The notes below the pieces were generated by a model. The model did no database searches, was not told the DNA's origin, and saw only the letters and a list, made by a program, of their open reading frames with translations. From positions 65,733-129,732 of the forward strand of contig NZ_VCJO01000012.1 of the NCBI RefSeq assembly GCF_009712475.1: a DNA stretch of 64,000 bases. The letters are read 5' to 3'. Origin of the DNA: Micromonospora sp. CP22. Its GTDB lineage: Bacteria; Actinomycetota; Actinomycetes; Mycobacteriales; Micromonosporaceae. The position numbers and the translations under genes were made by a program. Shown piece after piece: positions 43,535-53,893 of the stretch. Numbering within the stretch: the stretch's first letter is position 1; each line of letters starts with the position of its first letter.

Positions 43535-45066
43535 CGCGACGACCTGGAGAAGCCCCCGACCAGGCCGGCCCGCCCAGGGGTCGCGGTGCGCCACGTGAAG
43601 GTGACGCCACCCAGTTCAACGGACTTCCCTAGTTCGCACTCACCGACCTCGCGGGCGGCCACCGTGCCGTCCCGGGAATAGCCGATGACCAGACGAACCT
43701 CCGACGCGCGCAGCGATGCCCGGCGCGCGGTCACCTCGCCGTAGCCGGGTAGCCCGGTCGAGTCCGCGGTGATCGCGGTCCGCCGGCCGGTCAGCACCAG
43801 GTCGTGTTCGTCGCCCCCGGCATCGCACAGGCGCACCGTACCGGTGGGCGGCGGGTACAGCCGCCGCTTCCGCGCCCACCACCCGGCGGCGACCAGCGCA
43901 GCCACCAGAGCCGCCCCCAGCAACCACCAGCCGATGCTGCCGCGCTGGGCGGACAGGGTGCCCGGGGTCGACGCGTCCTCCAGGCGGGGCACGAAGTCCA
44001 ACCCCAGTTCACCGGTCAGCACCCCGGCCCACGGGGAGCCGACTTCTCCCTCAAGAGTGAACGTCACGTCCTCGGTGACCCGGGCCAGCGGCGCCGTCCG
44101 CCGTGGGCCGGCATCCCACTCGACCGTGATCGGAACAGTCACGGTGCCTCCGGCGGGCAGTTCCACCGCACCGGACGGGACCGACGTCCGTACCTGCGGC
44201 CGATCGCTGCGGACGACAAGGCGGTCGACGACCAGTGGGATCGTCGTCGTGGTCGAGGTGAGCCGGACCTCCACCTGACTCCGGCCGGCCCCGATCCCCC
44301 CGAACTCGGCAGGCCAACTCACCCGCACTCCTCGGGACACGTCGTCGCCGAGGAGACCGCGCGCCTTCGCTGCCCGAGCCGCGCTCTTCGGCTGTTCCAA
44401 CTGGCTGCCGAGCCGATCGATGGACGTGCGCTTGAGAACCCGGGCATCGGGGTAGACGCGGGCGAGCAGCGGCGCTCCCGTCGATCCGGAGAGCGGCACC
44501 GCGTACGCGTTCAGCGAGGTCTTCCGCAACGACCGGGCGGTCCGGACCAACTGGTTCCAGGAGTAGCCCTGCTCGAATGGATAGGCGCTGCCGGCAGGTG
44601 GGTCGTGCCGCCCGTCGGTGAGCAGCAGAACGGTGGCGATCGGTGCCGCCCGGTCGGCGCGCAGCAGCCGCAGGCTGGTCTCGATGGCCGCACCGATGTC
44701 GGTGTACCGTCCGGTCGCGGTGCGCGGTAGCTTCGCCACCAACTGGTCCGGAGCGCGACCGGCAGGACCGTCGTGGACCACCCGGGTCGAGTCGGCGAAG
44801 GTGACCAGAGCGACCCGGTCATCCGGGGCGAGGGCGGCCAGGAACGTCCGCAGTCCCCGCTTCACCTGCTCGTACCGCCCGCCGTTACGCATCGACCCGG
44901 ACACGTCGACCAGCACCACATAGTCGGCTGCCACCTGGTTGACACCGAGCGCCGCGTACACCTCGTCCCTGTCCGCCGACGCCCCCGCCGCGGGCAGGCC
45001 CGGCAGGCACGCCGCCACCACCGCCGTGAGGGCCGCCGCAACGGCCGCCACCGTACGCCGATCCAT
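43531..45066 (-). CDS. Exported, membrane-anchored VWA-domain protein
   Basis: This 511-residue protein has a signal peptide (residues 1-31, ending Ala-Gly-Ala-Ser-Ala) and a von Willebrand A domain with an intact metal site (Asp-Val-Ser-Gly-Ser, residues 54-58). A beta-rich middle, one membrane helix (about 375-400) followed by Arg-Lys-Arg-Arg, and a cytoplasmic beta-rich C-terminus complete it. It could signal from outside to inside, with the VWA part binding a ligand in the wall. It is the first gene of the VWA / cyclase-like / caspase operon and is divergent from the GrpE-like gene across a dyad made of the shared motif. Confidence 0.88.
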   Translation of the reverse strand: MDRRTVAAVAAALTAVVAACLPGLPAAGASADRDEVYAALGVNQVAADYVVLVDVSGSMRNGGRYEQVKRGLRTFLAALAPDDRVALVTFADSTRVVHDGPAGRAPDQLVAKLPRTATGRYTDIGAAIETSLRLLRADRAAPIATVLLLTDGRHDPPAGSAYPFEQGYSWNQLVRTARSLRKTSLNAYAVPLSGSTGAPLLARVYPDARVLKRTSIDRLGSQLEQPKSAARAAKARGLLGDDVSRGVRVSWPAEFGGIGAGRSQVEVRLTSTTTTIPLVVDRLVVRSDRPQVRTSVPSGAVELPAGGTVTVPITVEWDAGPRRTAPLARVTEDVTFTLEGEVGSPWAGVLTGELGLDFVPRLEDASTPGTLSAQRGSIGWWLLGAALVAALVAAGWWARKRRLYPPPTGTVRLCDAGGDEHDLVLTGRRTAITADSTGLPGYGEVTARRASLRASEVRLVIGYSRDGTVAAREVGECELGKSVELGGVTFTWRTATPGRAGLVGGFSRSSR

Positions 45067-45100
45067 GCTGATCGTCCTCCCCCTGTCGACCGTCGTATGT

Positions 45101-45143
45101 CCCTGACGGACGGCTGACCGCGCACCGGAGCCGTCCGTCAGGG
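45101..45143. promoter_or_regulatory. 15-bp dyad between the caspase operon and the Hsp70/GTPase operon
   Basis: CCCTGACGGACGGCT (45101-45115) and its exact complement AGCCGTCCGTCAGGG (45129-45143) flank 13 bases in the 131-bp divergent gap. Each arm carries GTCCGTCAG reading toward one of the two operons, so the element can control both. The left arm is 35 bases from the VWA start and the right arm 55 bases from the GrpE-like start. Confidence 0.7.
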
Positions 45144-45197
45144 GAAGACCGAGACGCCCAGTGCGGCGGCCGGATGGGATCAGGGGAGGGAGCGACG

Positions 45198-45953
45198 GTG
45201 CACGACGTAGCGGACAGTCCCGAGGAGGGGACCCCTGCCGACCCGGCAGGTCGAGCGACCGAGGCGCCGCCGGAACAGACGACGGGCGACCCGACGCGAT
45301 CGGAGGAGACGGCGGTCGACGGCCCGCCGGACTCGGTGGAGCGGCACGACGACGGGCTGACCGGCCTGGTCGAACGACTCGGCGACGAGCTGGCCGACGT
45401 GGCGGACCGGCTCGGCGGGGAACTCGCGGCCCTGCGCGTCGAGCTCGCCCGGAGCCAGGATCGGGCGAAGGCCCGTGAACAGGTCATCGACCGTCTACAC
45501 GAGGACAACCAACGGTTGCGGGCCGGTGAGCGGCGGCTGCTGCTGCGCCCCCTCCTGACCGACCTGCAACGGCTGCGCCACGATCTGCTTCGCACCGCCG
45601 CCGGGCTACCCCCGACCTTCGACGTCGCGGCTGCCGCGGACATGTTGCGCAGTTACGCCGCCAACCTCGAACTGACCCTGGAGAGAGGCGGCATCACCGT
45701 GCTGTCCCCCACGGTCGGGGCGACCTTCGACCCGTCGCGCCAGCGCGCCACCGGGACCGTGATCGCGGACGACCCGGGCCAGGACGGCACCGTCGCCGAC
45801 GTCGTCCTGGACGGCTACCACGACGTCGAGGCGGGACGCACCGTCGTGCCCGCCGCAGTCCGGGTCCACCGCTGGACGGCCGACCCGGAGCCCACCGCGG
45901 TCGAACCCGCATCACCGCCGGAGACCGGCCCGCAACCCACACCCACCCCGTGA
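45198..45953 (+). CDS. GrpE-like nucleotide exchange factor
   Basis: This 251-residue protein starts at GTG 45198 with GGGGAGGGAG upstream; an earlier in-frame GTG (45174) lacks a site. Residues 1-55 are acidic and disordered. Residues 60-115 form a long coiled coil. Then come Leu-Leu-Arg-Pro-Leu-Leu-Thr-Asp-Leu-Gln-Arg-Leu and a beta domain with Val-Gly-Ala-Thr-Phe-Asp-Pro-Ser-Arg-Gln-Arg-Ala-Thr-Gly and Val-Leu-Asp-Gly-Tyr, corresponding to the GrpE head. It should release ADP from the Hsp70 encoded next. It is diverged from the housekeeping GrpE and is dedicated to this locus by position. Confidence 0.8.
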   Translation: MHDVADSPEEGTPADPAGRATEAPPEQTTGDPTRSEETAVDGPPDSVERHDDGLTGLVERLGDELADVADRLGGELAALRVELARSQDRAKAREQVIDRLHEDNQRLRAGERRLLLRPLLTDLQRLRHDLLRTAAGLPPTFDVAAAADMLRSYAANLELTLERGGITVLSPTVGATFDPSRQRATGTVIADDPGQDGTVADVVLDGYHDVEAGRTVVPAAVRVHRWTADPEPTAVEPASPPETGPQPTPTP

Positions 45954-45984
45954 CAGCCGACCAGATCGGCGGGACAGGAGCACG

Positions 45985-47652
<1,668 letters not shown>

Positions 47653-47657
47653 CGATC

Positions 47658-50318
47658 ATGGCATTCGATCAGCGCGCGTACCTTCGCGACGTGATCGGTC
47701 CGCTGCGCGACCGGCCGGACGGCCTGTCGGCCACCGATCTCGCCCGGCACTACGCGGTCACGCCGGAGATGTCCGCAGCCCAGCTACGGGAACATCTGAC
47801 GGCGGTTCGTCGGCTGTGGAACCAGCGGTCGAGCGGCGTCGACTCCGCTGCCCGGGTCTGCGCGCGGCTGTTCAACCGGGACGAGCAGCTACGCGCCGAG
47901 CACGGCGAGGACATGTTCGATCCGTCGTGGTGGCGGCAGCGGATCGAGGAGCACGGCCGGGGTGCCCGTGCGGAGTCCGAGCGGCTCGCCCGGGACCTGG
48001 CGCAGGCGTACGGTGCGCTCGGGCGGATCAGCCAGGCTCAGCTCAAGGAGATCGCCGGACACTGGCCGGGGCTGAACGCCGACCAGATCGACGACGCGGT
48101 CCGGCGGGCCGGCCTGACCGTGGCCGATCCCCTGGAACTGCCGTCCGAGCCGGGCATGGAACGCACCGGCTACCGGTCGCTGCTCCGGCTTCAGGACCTG
48201 CTCGGCGTACCCACCCTCGTCCAGGTGGTCCACCCCGACAGCGCCCCGTTCCGGCTGTTCGGCCCGGACGCGGTGCCGCTCGACGCGGCCACCGTACGGG
48301 CCCAGGCGGAGGAGGCGCACCGCCTCGCGGACTCGACCGCCGTGCGGCATCGCAAAGAGGCCCTCGGCCTGCTGCAACGTGCCACCGACGCGGGCGTGGA
48401 CCTGGGCACGGTCGCGCTGTTCCAGCTTGTCGAGCGGCTGCGATCGGGGCGGACCAGAGGTCTCGCCGACGGAATGCTGGTCCGGATCGCCACCGACGCC
48501 GGGCTGGACCAGTCCGACGCCCGGTCCGTGGTGGCGAACCTGCCACTGGACACCGACCGGGAGAGCGACCCGGCGGACCGGATTCGTGATCTGGTCGCCG
48601 ACGGGCAACTGCACGCCGCCCGGCAGGCCCTCGCGCTGCTCCCCGCCGACGCGCCGGAGCGGGACGAGTTGCGTGGCCAGATCGAGACTCTGCTCGCCGA
48701 GGCCGAGTCGCTGCGGCAGGCCGCCGACGAGGCGGTCCACGCGGAGCGCGAGGAGGAGGCGGCCCGGCATCTTCGTGCCGCCCTCCGGATCGCGGCGGAC
48801 GACGAGGATCTCGCCGGACGCCTCGTCGCGCTTCCACCGCCGCCCCCGCGTGAGGTGACGGTGCGGCCGGCGGAGACCGGTGTCCGGCTCACCTGGACGC
48901 CGCCGGCGGGGCAGAGCACCGAGGTGAGCTACCGGGTGCTCCGATCCGACCGGCCGCCCCGGTCGGCCACCGACGGCGAAACTGTCGTCGAGGGTACGGC
49001 GACGGAGGCGACCGACCCGGCCGCGCCACCGGCTCGACCGCTGCACTACGGCGTCTTCGCCAGCTACGGCGGGGACTGGTCGCGTCCCGCCACGGTCGAG
49101 ACCCGCATCGTGCCCCCGGTGTCCGCCGTGCGGATGTCGGTCCGGCCGACCGAGCTCTCCTGCTCCTGGCGGGCGCACCACGCCGTGGTGGACATCCGGG
49201 TGCGCCGCACGCTGGCCCGCCCCCCGGTGACCGAAGCGGACGGGGATCCGGTGAAGGCCAGCCGCACCGGGTTCTCCGACGACACCGGGGACGGAAGCAC
49301 CGACCGCTACTACGGCATCGTCGCGATCTACCGGGACGAGCACGGTGCCGAGGTGCACGCGCCGCTGGTGGTGGCCCACGCAGCCCTGCGCGACGCGCCA
49401 CCGCCGTACGTGGAACGGCTGCGGGCACACGTCACCGCCCATGACGCGAACACCGCGACGGCACACCTGGCCTGGCTCACCCCGGCCACTGGCACGGTGT
49501 CGATCCGCCGGTCGGAGTTGCGGCCGACGTGGGCCACGGGCAGCCGGATCCGCCTGGACGAGATGGAAGGTTACGGCGAGACGCTGATCAGCGACCGCAT
49601 CGTGCAGGACGGGGAGACCCTCCTCGAGGTGACCGTGCCCAGCGGCCGATTCGTGTACGTCCCGTTCACCATCGAACGGTCCACGGACATGGCGGTGGTG
49701 GGTGAACCGCTCCTGCTGGGGGTGACCGAGCCGGTCCGGCAGCTCGTCGCCCGTCGCACCGGCGACGAGGTGGACGTGGCCTGGGTGTGGCCGCCCGCGG
49801 TCAACCTGGCCGAAGTCACGTTCACGCCACCGCGCGGCGCGCCGACCGTACGGCGGGTGACCCGGGGACAGTTCACCGAATCCGGTTGCCGGCTGCGCGT
49901 GGACGCGGTCGGAGGTCGGGTGTCGGTGCGGACCGTGGAACGTGGTGCCGGCGGGGAGACCTACTCCGTCGCGGAGACGGTGTCGGTGGACGGGCTGCCC
50001 GTCGCGTTCGGCTACCGCATCCGACGGGAGGGTGGCCTGTTCAGTCGCAAACGGTTGCTGACCGTCGAGGTCGACCAGCCGTGTGACGGTGTGGAACTGC
50101 TCCTGGTGGCCGCGCCGGGGCTGGCGATGCCGGCTCGACCGGAACGGGGCCGCGTGGTGCGCCGGGTCACCGGGCTCTCGCTGCGCCCGGACGCGCCGTG
50201 GCAGCTGTCGTTCACCCTGCCCACCGGCATCGACAAGCCGTACTGGCTGCGCTGTTTCGTGATCCGACCGGCCGGAGCGCGGGTTGCCGACCCGATCGAC
50301 GAGATGAAGGTGCCCTGA
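47658..50318 (+). CDS. Large protein with helical N-terminus and FN3-like beta domains
   Basis: This 886-residue protein is not a family I can name. Residues 1-390 are helical, starting with a small winged-helix-like part (Leu-Ser-Ala-Thr-Asp-Leu-Ala-Arg-His-Tyr) and containing TPR-like repeats at 290-390 (Leu-Ala-Leu-Leu-Pro-Ala-Asp-Ala-Pro-Glu). From about 395 on there are several fibronectin III-like modules, the clearest beginning Pro-Pro-Pro-Arg-Glu-Val-Thr-Val and including Val-Arg-Leu-Thr-Trp and Val-Ser-Tyr-Arg-Val-Leu-Arg. A signal peptide and membrane helices are absent, so this is a cytoplasmic multi-FN3 scaffold. It lies between Hsp70 and the first GTPase, one base from the latter, and could be the client or the adaptor of both. 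Confidence 0.65.
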   Translation: MAFDQRAYLRDVIGPLRDRPDGLSATDLARHYAVTPEMSAAQLREHLTAVRRLWNQRSSGVDSAARVCARLFNRDEQLRAEHGEDMFDPSWWRQRIEEHGRGARAESERLARDLAQAYGALGRISQAQLKEIAGHWPGLNADQIDDAVRRAGLTVADPLELPSEPGMERTGYRSLLRLQDLLGVPTLVQVVHPDSAPFRLFGPDAVPLDAATVRAQAEEAHRLADSTAVRHRKEALGLLQRATDAGVDLGTVALFQLVERLRSGRTRGLADGMLVRIATDAGLDQSDARSVVANLPLDTDRESDPADRIRDLVADGQLHAARQALALLPADAPERDELRGQIETLLAEAESLRQAADEAVHAEREEEAARHLRAALRIAADDEDLAGRLVALPPPPPREVTVRPAETGVRLTWTPPAGQSTEVSYRVLRSDRPPRSATDGETVVEGTATEATDPAAPPARPLHYGVFASYGGDWSRPATVETRIVPPVSAVRMSVRPTELSCSWRAHHAVVDIRVRRTLARPPVTEADGDPVKASRTGFSDDTGDGSTDRYYGIVAIYRDEHGAEVHAPLVVAHAALRDAPPPYVERLRAHVTAHDANTATAHLAWLTPATGTVSIRRSELRPTWATGSRIRLDEMEGYGETLISDRIVQDGETLLEVTVPSGRFVYVPFTIERSTDMAVVGEPLLLGVTEPVRQLVARRTGDEVDVAWVWPPAVNLAEVTFTPPRGAPTVRRVTRGQFTESGCRLRVDAVGGRVSVRTVERGAGGETYSVAETVSVDGLPVAFGYRIRREGGLFSRKRLLTVEVDQPCDGVELLLVAAPGLAMPARPERGRVVRRVTGLSLRPDAPWQLSFTLPTGIDKPYWLRCFVIRPAGARVADPIDEMKVP

Positions 50319-50319
50319 C

Positions 50320-51513
50320 ATGACGACCCACTCCTGCCCGTACTGCTACGGGAAGATCGACCCCCGCAGACCGTGGTTCCGGTGCACGGGACGGCGGTCG
50401 CCGGGAAAGGAGCCCTGCAAGCCCCAGTGGGACGAGGCCCGGGACCGGGAGTTCCAGGACAAGCAACTCGTGCTGCCGTCGTTCGCCGGGCCGCGACGCG
50501 CCCTACGGCCGGTGCACTCCGCGCCCTGCCCCCACTGCGAGACCGAGTCCGCGGTCAAGGTCTGCCCGAACTGCCACACCAGGTTGCCGGCGGCGTTCGG
50601 TGAGGGGCGCAGTCCACTGATCGCCATGGCCGGCGCCCGGCACACCGGCAAGAGCGTGTACCTCAAGGTGTTGGCGCATCAGCTCCGCCGGGGCATGGGC
50701 CAGCGGTTCAACGCCGATGTGCGGCTCGCCGGTGACCGGCAGTTCCAGCAGGAGACCGGGGGTGGCATCGACTTCCTCGACCCGGCGGGCGAACTGTTTC
50801 CCGAGGGCGGCCTGTACCAGCGGACCAACCAGGCGGTGAACGGACGACGCGAGCCGATCGTGTTCGCGTGGCGCCAGAACCGCCGGATCACCGGCTACGA
50901 CACCACTTTCCTGTCCTTCTTCGACACCGCCGGTGAGGATCTGCTCGACCAGGAGACCGTCGACAATCTCGGCTATCTCGGCGCGGCCGACGCGCTCATC
51001 CTGCTGCTCGACCCCTTCATGATCCCGCAGGCGCGGGATCAGATCCGGGTGCCGGAGTCCGCGATCGACAAGCACGCCAACACCATCGACGTGGTCAACC
51101 GGGTGACCGAGAACCTGCGGATCAGTCACCGTCTCGGTGGCCGCAAGAACATCCCCATTCCGGTGGCCGTCGCCTTCGCGAAGATCGACGCGTTCTTCGA
51201 AGTGCTCGGCGCCGACCATGCCCTGGTCCGTCGTCCGGAGCCGGGGCCGTACTACGACGAGCAGGCCGGCCGGGAAACCCATGAACACGTCCGAGCACTG
51301 CTGCACGATTGGGGCGCGGACGACATCGACACCCACCTCACCCACCACTACCGGAAGTTCCGCTACTTCGCCGTCTCCGCCCTCGGTTCCGAACCGGACT
51401 ACGACAACAACCGGGTGGACGTCCGCGGAGTTCGACCGTTCCGGGTGGACGAGCCGCTGCTCTGGCTGCTGAGCGAGTTCAACGTGGTGCCACGTCGCCA
51501 GGCGGCACGATGA
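50320..51513 (+). CDS. Zinc-ribbon TRAFAC-type GTPase (double-GTPase system, first)
   Basis: This 397-residue protein carries two zinc-ribbon-like Cys pairs at the N-terminus (Cys-Pro-Tyr-Cys, then Cys-Thr-Gly with a later Cys; Cys-Pro-His-Cys and Cys-Pro-Asn-Cys at 70-85). The P-loop is Gly-Ala-Arg-His-Thr-Gly-Lys-Ser at 105-112, G3 Phe-Asp-Thr-Ala-Gly-Glu-Asp at 201-207 and G4 Ala-Phe-Ala-Lys-Ile-Asp near 285-290. The G3 form and zinc ribbon match GTPases that accompany GAP1-type proteins in actinobacterial conflict systems. Its stop overlaps the start of the GAP1-like gene (ATGA), and a second GTPase follows. Confidence 0.82.
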   Translation: MTTHSCPYCYGKIDPRRPWFRCTGRRSPGKEPCKPQWDEARDREFQDKQLVLPSFAGPRRALRPVHSAPCPHCETESAVKVCPNCHTRLPAAFGEGRSPLIAMAGARHTGKSVYLKVLAHQLRRGMGQRFNADVRLAGDRQFQQETGGGIDFLDPAGELFPEGGLYQRTNQAVNGRREPIVFAWRQNRRITGYDTTFLSFFDTAGEDLLDQETVDNLGYLGAADALILLLDPFMIPQARDQIRVPESAIDKHANTIDVVNRVTENLRISHRLGGRKNIPIPVAVAFAKIDAFFEVLGADHALVRRPEPGPYYDEQAGRETHEHVRALLHDWGADDIDTHLTHHYRKFRYFAVSALGSEPDYDNNRVDVRGVRPFRVDEPLLWLLSEFNVVPRRQAAR

Positions 51514-53891
51514 GCCACTTCGAGACGCTCATCTACACCGACTGCCGACCGGGTCAGGGGCTCAAGGGCAATGCCGGCCTCCAGTTCCAGGCGCGGTCGA
51601 CGGAATCCGCGGCGGCAGCGGAGGGTCTGGTCCGCAATCACCTGCTCTACGAGCCGCCGTCACGATGGATGGCCGACCGGCGACCGGTCGACCAGTACCC
51701 CCCCTCGTTCGCGCACATCAGCTCCGACGGGCTTCTCGTCACCGCCGCCGGGCTCTACCTCGGCCGAGAGGCGAACGGCACCCGGGAGGGCAACCAGCTC
51801 ACCCACGCCATCGTCACCACCGATCCGGCCACCTACGGCGACCTGCGACCGGCGCAGCTGTTCCGGGCCGGGTTCTGGTCGACCGAGGCGGCACCCACCA
51901 CCCGATCCGAACCGATACGGCTCGGCGAAGGGACGGGCACCGGCTACTCCCCGCTCCGCGCGCAGACCTTCGTCCTCGACCAGCCGCACGGCCGGGATAC
52001 GTTGCTGGCGCTGGTCTCGGCGCTCGCCGAGGCCGGCCGCCCCGGGCGAGCACGGGTCCTCTTTGTCGGCGACGACATGGACTCGATCGTGGCATGGCTG
52101 GTCGCCGGTACTCTCCTGCTGCCCCGTGAGCGGGCGCTGGAGCTCGGCTTCAAGATTTTTTCAACCGACCCGGCGCGGTCGGCGCTGCCCGTCCTCGCGG
52201 TCCTGCCGGAGTTCGCGGGTCAGGCCGGCCGGATCGACAACGCCCTCGGGTACGCCGTTTTCGACCTGCGCCACCACCGGCACACCCCGGTCGAGCCGAA
52301 CACGGCCGCCCGGCGGTGGGTCGACCTCTTCCTCACCGAGAATCCACGAGACGTGGTCGACGCGTTGGGCGTCGCCACCGCGTCCGGGCTGGCCGAGGAG
52401 GAGGCTGCCGCGCTCGGACTGGCCGCGATCCTGCACCGCCTCCCGGAACCGCAGCACGCCGAGGCCATCGTGGACTGGCTACGCACCGGGTCGGAAGGGA
52501 TGCGCCAGGCGTACGGCGCCGACGTGGCCGACCTCTTCGCCGAAACGCCCGAACGTTGGGAGCAGCGGGTGCTGGTGCGGCTCGACGAGGTCGGCTGCGA
52601 CGGCCTGGTGCCGGGTAAGGCGGCCGACGTCCGTCTCGCGCTCGTCATCAGCGAGGTGGAGGAGGCTCGCGTACGGGGTCTGGTGACCGACCGTCGGTTA
52701 CCCCCGCTGCCGTCCGGTGAGTGGCACCCTGAACACGACGACCAGGTTCGCCAGCTGCTCACCGAAGCGCTCACCTCGGGCGTGTCGCCGGAAGGGTTCG
52801 AGGCGTTGCTGCGGCTGGCGACCCGGTTCGACGTGGATCTGCGATGGCCGGACATCGCGCCGGCTGCCGAGACCTTCGTCGAGTATCTGGCGGACCACCC
52901 CCGACGTTTCCGCCTCGCCGGTCTGGCCTGCGTCGACCAGCTGGAACGTCAGCTCCTGACCGTGCTGGATGATCGCGCCCAACGCGGTGCGAAGGAGCGG
53001 GCGGAGGTGGGCGACGGCTGGTGGCGACGCCTGTTGCCGTCGGTCAAGACGCTGTCCTCCCCGCTCGCTGAGGCGGTGCTGGGCTCAGCGGTACGGCACG
53101 GTGACGAGCGTGAACCGGTCATCCGCCGGTACCTCAACGACAGCCGGGACGACCCGCGTGGCTTCGCCTGGCTGGCAGGCGCACTGTGGAGCCAGTCCTC
53201 GCCCACGACTGCGGAGCTGGAGCTGCTGCTCGACTGGGCACCACACGGCACGCGCCTACCCAGCCGGGTCTTTCGGGCGGTCGCCGACGAGGTGACGCGT
53301 GGCCCGGCGGAGCAGCGGCTGTTCGACCTGTGTCACCAGTTGGTCGCCCGTGACCTGATGACGCCCAGCGACCGGGTGGCCGCCGCACTGGCCGAGGACG
53401 CCAGGCTGACCGACATCATCGACGAGTTGGCCCGTGGCCCCAACGACCGTCGCAAGGCGGAGCTGCTCCGCCGGCTACGCGACTGTCCCGTACGGCTGGT
53501 CGAGATGCGGAAGGACGCGGTCGTCGTGGCGCTGAGCCGGGTGGTGGCCTTCGCCAACCTCGACCGGGTGCTCGACCGGCATTCGGCCCTGGCCGCTCCC
53601 TTCGTCGACCGACTCGTGCACGCCTTGACGAGCGAGGAGGGTGAGGCACCGGCCGTGCTCACCTACTACCTGACGGCCAGTTCGCGTACACCGGAAGATC
53701 GGCAGGTCAAGCGCCTCGAGCAGGCTCTCGTGCACTGGTTGGTCCGGGCCTCGGACAGCGCGCTCGAACGCGCCGGTCTGCACTTCGCGAAGCTCGACCC
53801 GGCATGGCGCAAGGGTTGGCAGAGGTACTCCGACAAGTGCGGCAAACGACGTCGCGTGTACCGCCTCGCCCACCCCTTCCGGGGGCGGTGA
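51510..53891 (+). CDS. GTPase-associated protein 1 (GAP1)-like protein
   Basis: This 793-residue protein begins His-Phe-Glu-Thr-Leu-Ile-Tyr-Thr-Asp-Cys-Arg-Pro-Gly-Gln-Gly-Leu, the start of the GAP1-N2 domain as I know it, with Phe-Gln-Ala-Arg-Ser-Thr and Tyr-Pro-Pro-Ser-Phe soon after. The middle (about 150-330) fits the GAP1-M region, and the helical rest fits GAP1-C. No catalytic residues are recognised. It is encoded between two GTPases, overlapping the first by four bases, so it probably regulates or scaffolds them. In related loci this family is diagnostic for GTPase-centred conflict systems. Confidence 0.8.
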   Translation: MSHFETLIYTDCRPGQGLKGNAGLQFQARSTESAAAAEGLVRNHLLYEPPSRWMADRRPVDQYPPSFAHISSDGLLVTAAGLYLGREANGTREGNQLTHAIVTTDPATYGDLRPAQLFRAGFWSTEAAPTTRSEPIRLGEGTGTGYSPLRAQTFVLDQPHGRDTLLALVSALAEAGRPGRARVLFVGDDMDSIVAWLVAGTLLLPRERALELGFKIFSTDPARSALPVLAVLPEFAGQAGRIDNALGYAVFDLRHHRHTPVEPNTAARRWVDLFLTENPRDVVDALGVATASGLAEEEAAALGLAAILHRLPEPQHAEAIVDWLRTGSEGMRQAYGADVADLFAETPERWEQRVLVRLDEVGCDGLVPGKAADVRLALVISEVEEARVRGLVTDRRLPPLPSGEWHPEHDDQVRQLLTEALTSGVSPEGFEALLRLATRFDVDLRWPDIAPAAETFVEYLADHPRRFRLAGLACVDQLERQLLTVLDDRAQRGAKERAEVGDGWWRRLLPSVKTLSSPLAEAVLGSAVRHGDEREPVIRRYLNDSRDDPRGFAWLAGALWSQSSPTTAELELLLDWAPHGTRLPSRVFRAVADEVTRGPAEQRLFDLCHQLVARDLMTPSDRVAAALAEDARLTDIIDELARGPNDRRKAELLRRLRDCPVRLVEMRKDAVVVALSRVVAFANLDRVLDRHSALAAPFVDRLVHALTSEEGEAPAVLTYYLTASSRTPEDRQVKRLEQALVHWLVRASDSALERAGLHFAKLDPAWRKGWQRYSDKCGKRRRVYRLAHPFRGR

Positions 53892-53893
53892 CC

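Noticed and set aside
47889..50321. 810-codon minus-strand frame opposite the FN3 protein
   Set aside because: The + strand frame is coupled to its neighbours and has FN3 patterns; the minus frame has none.
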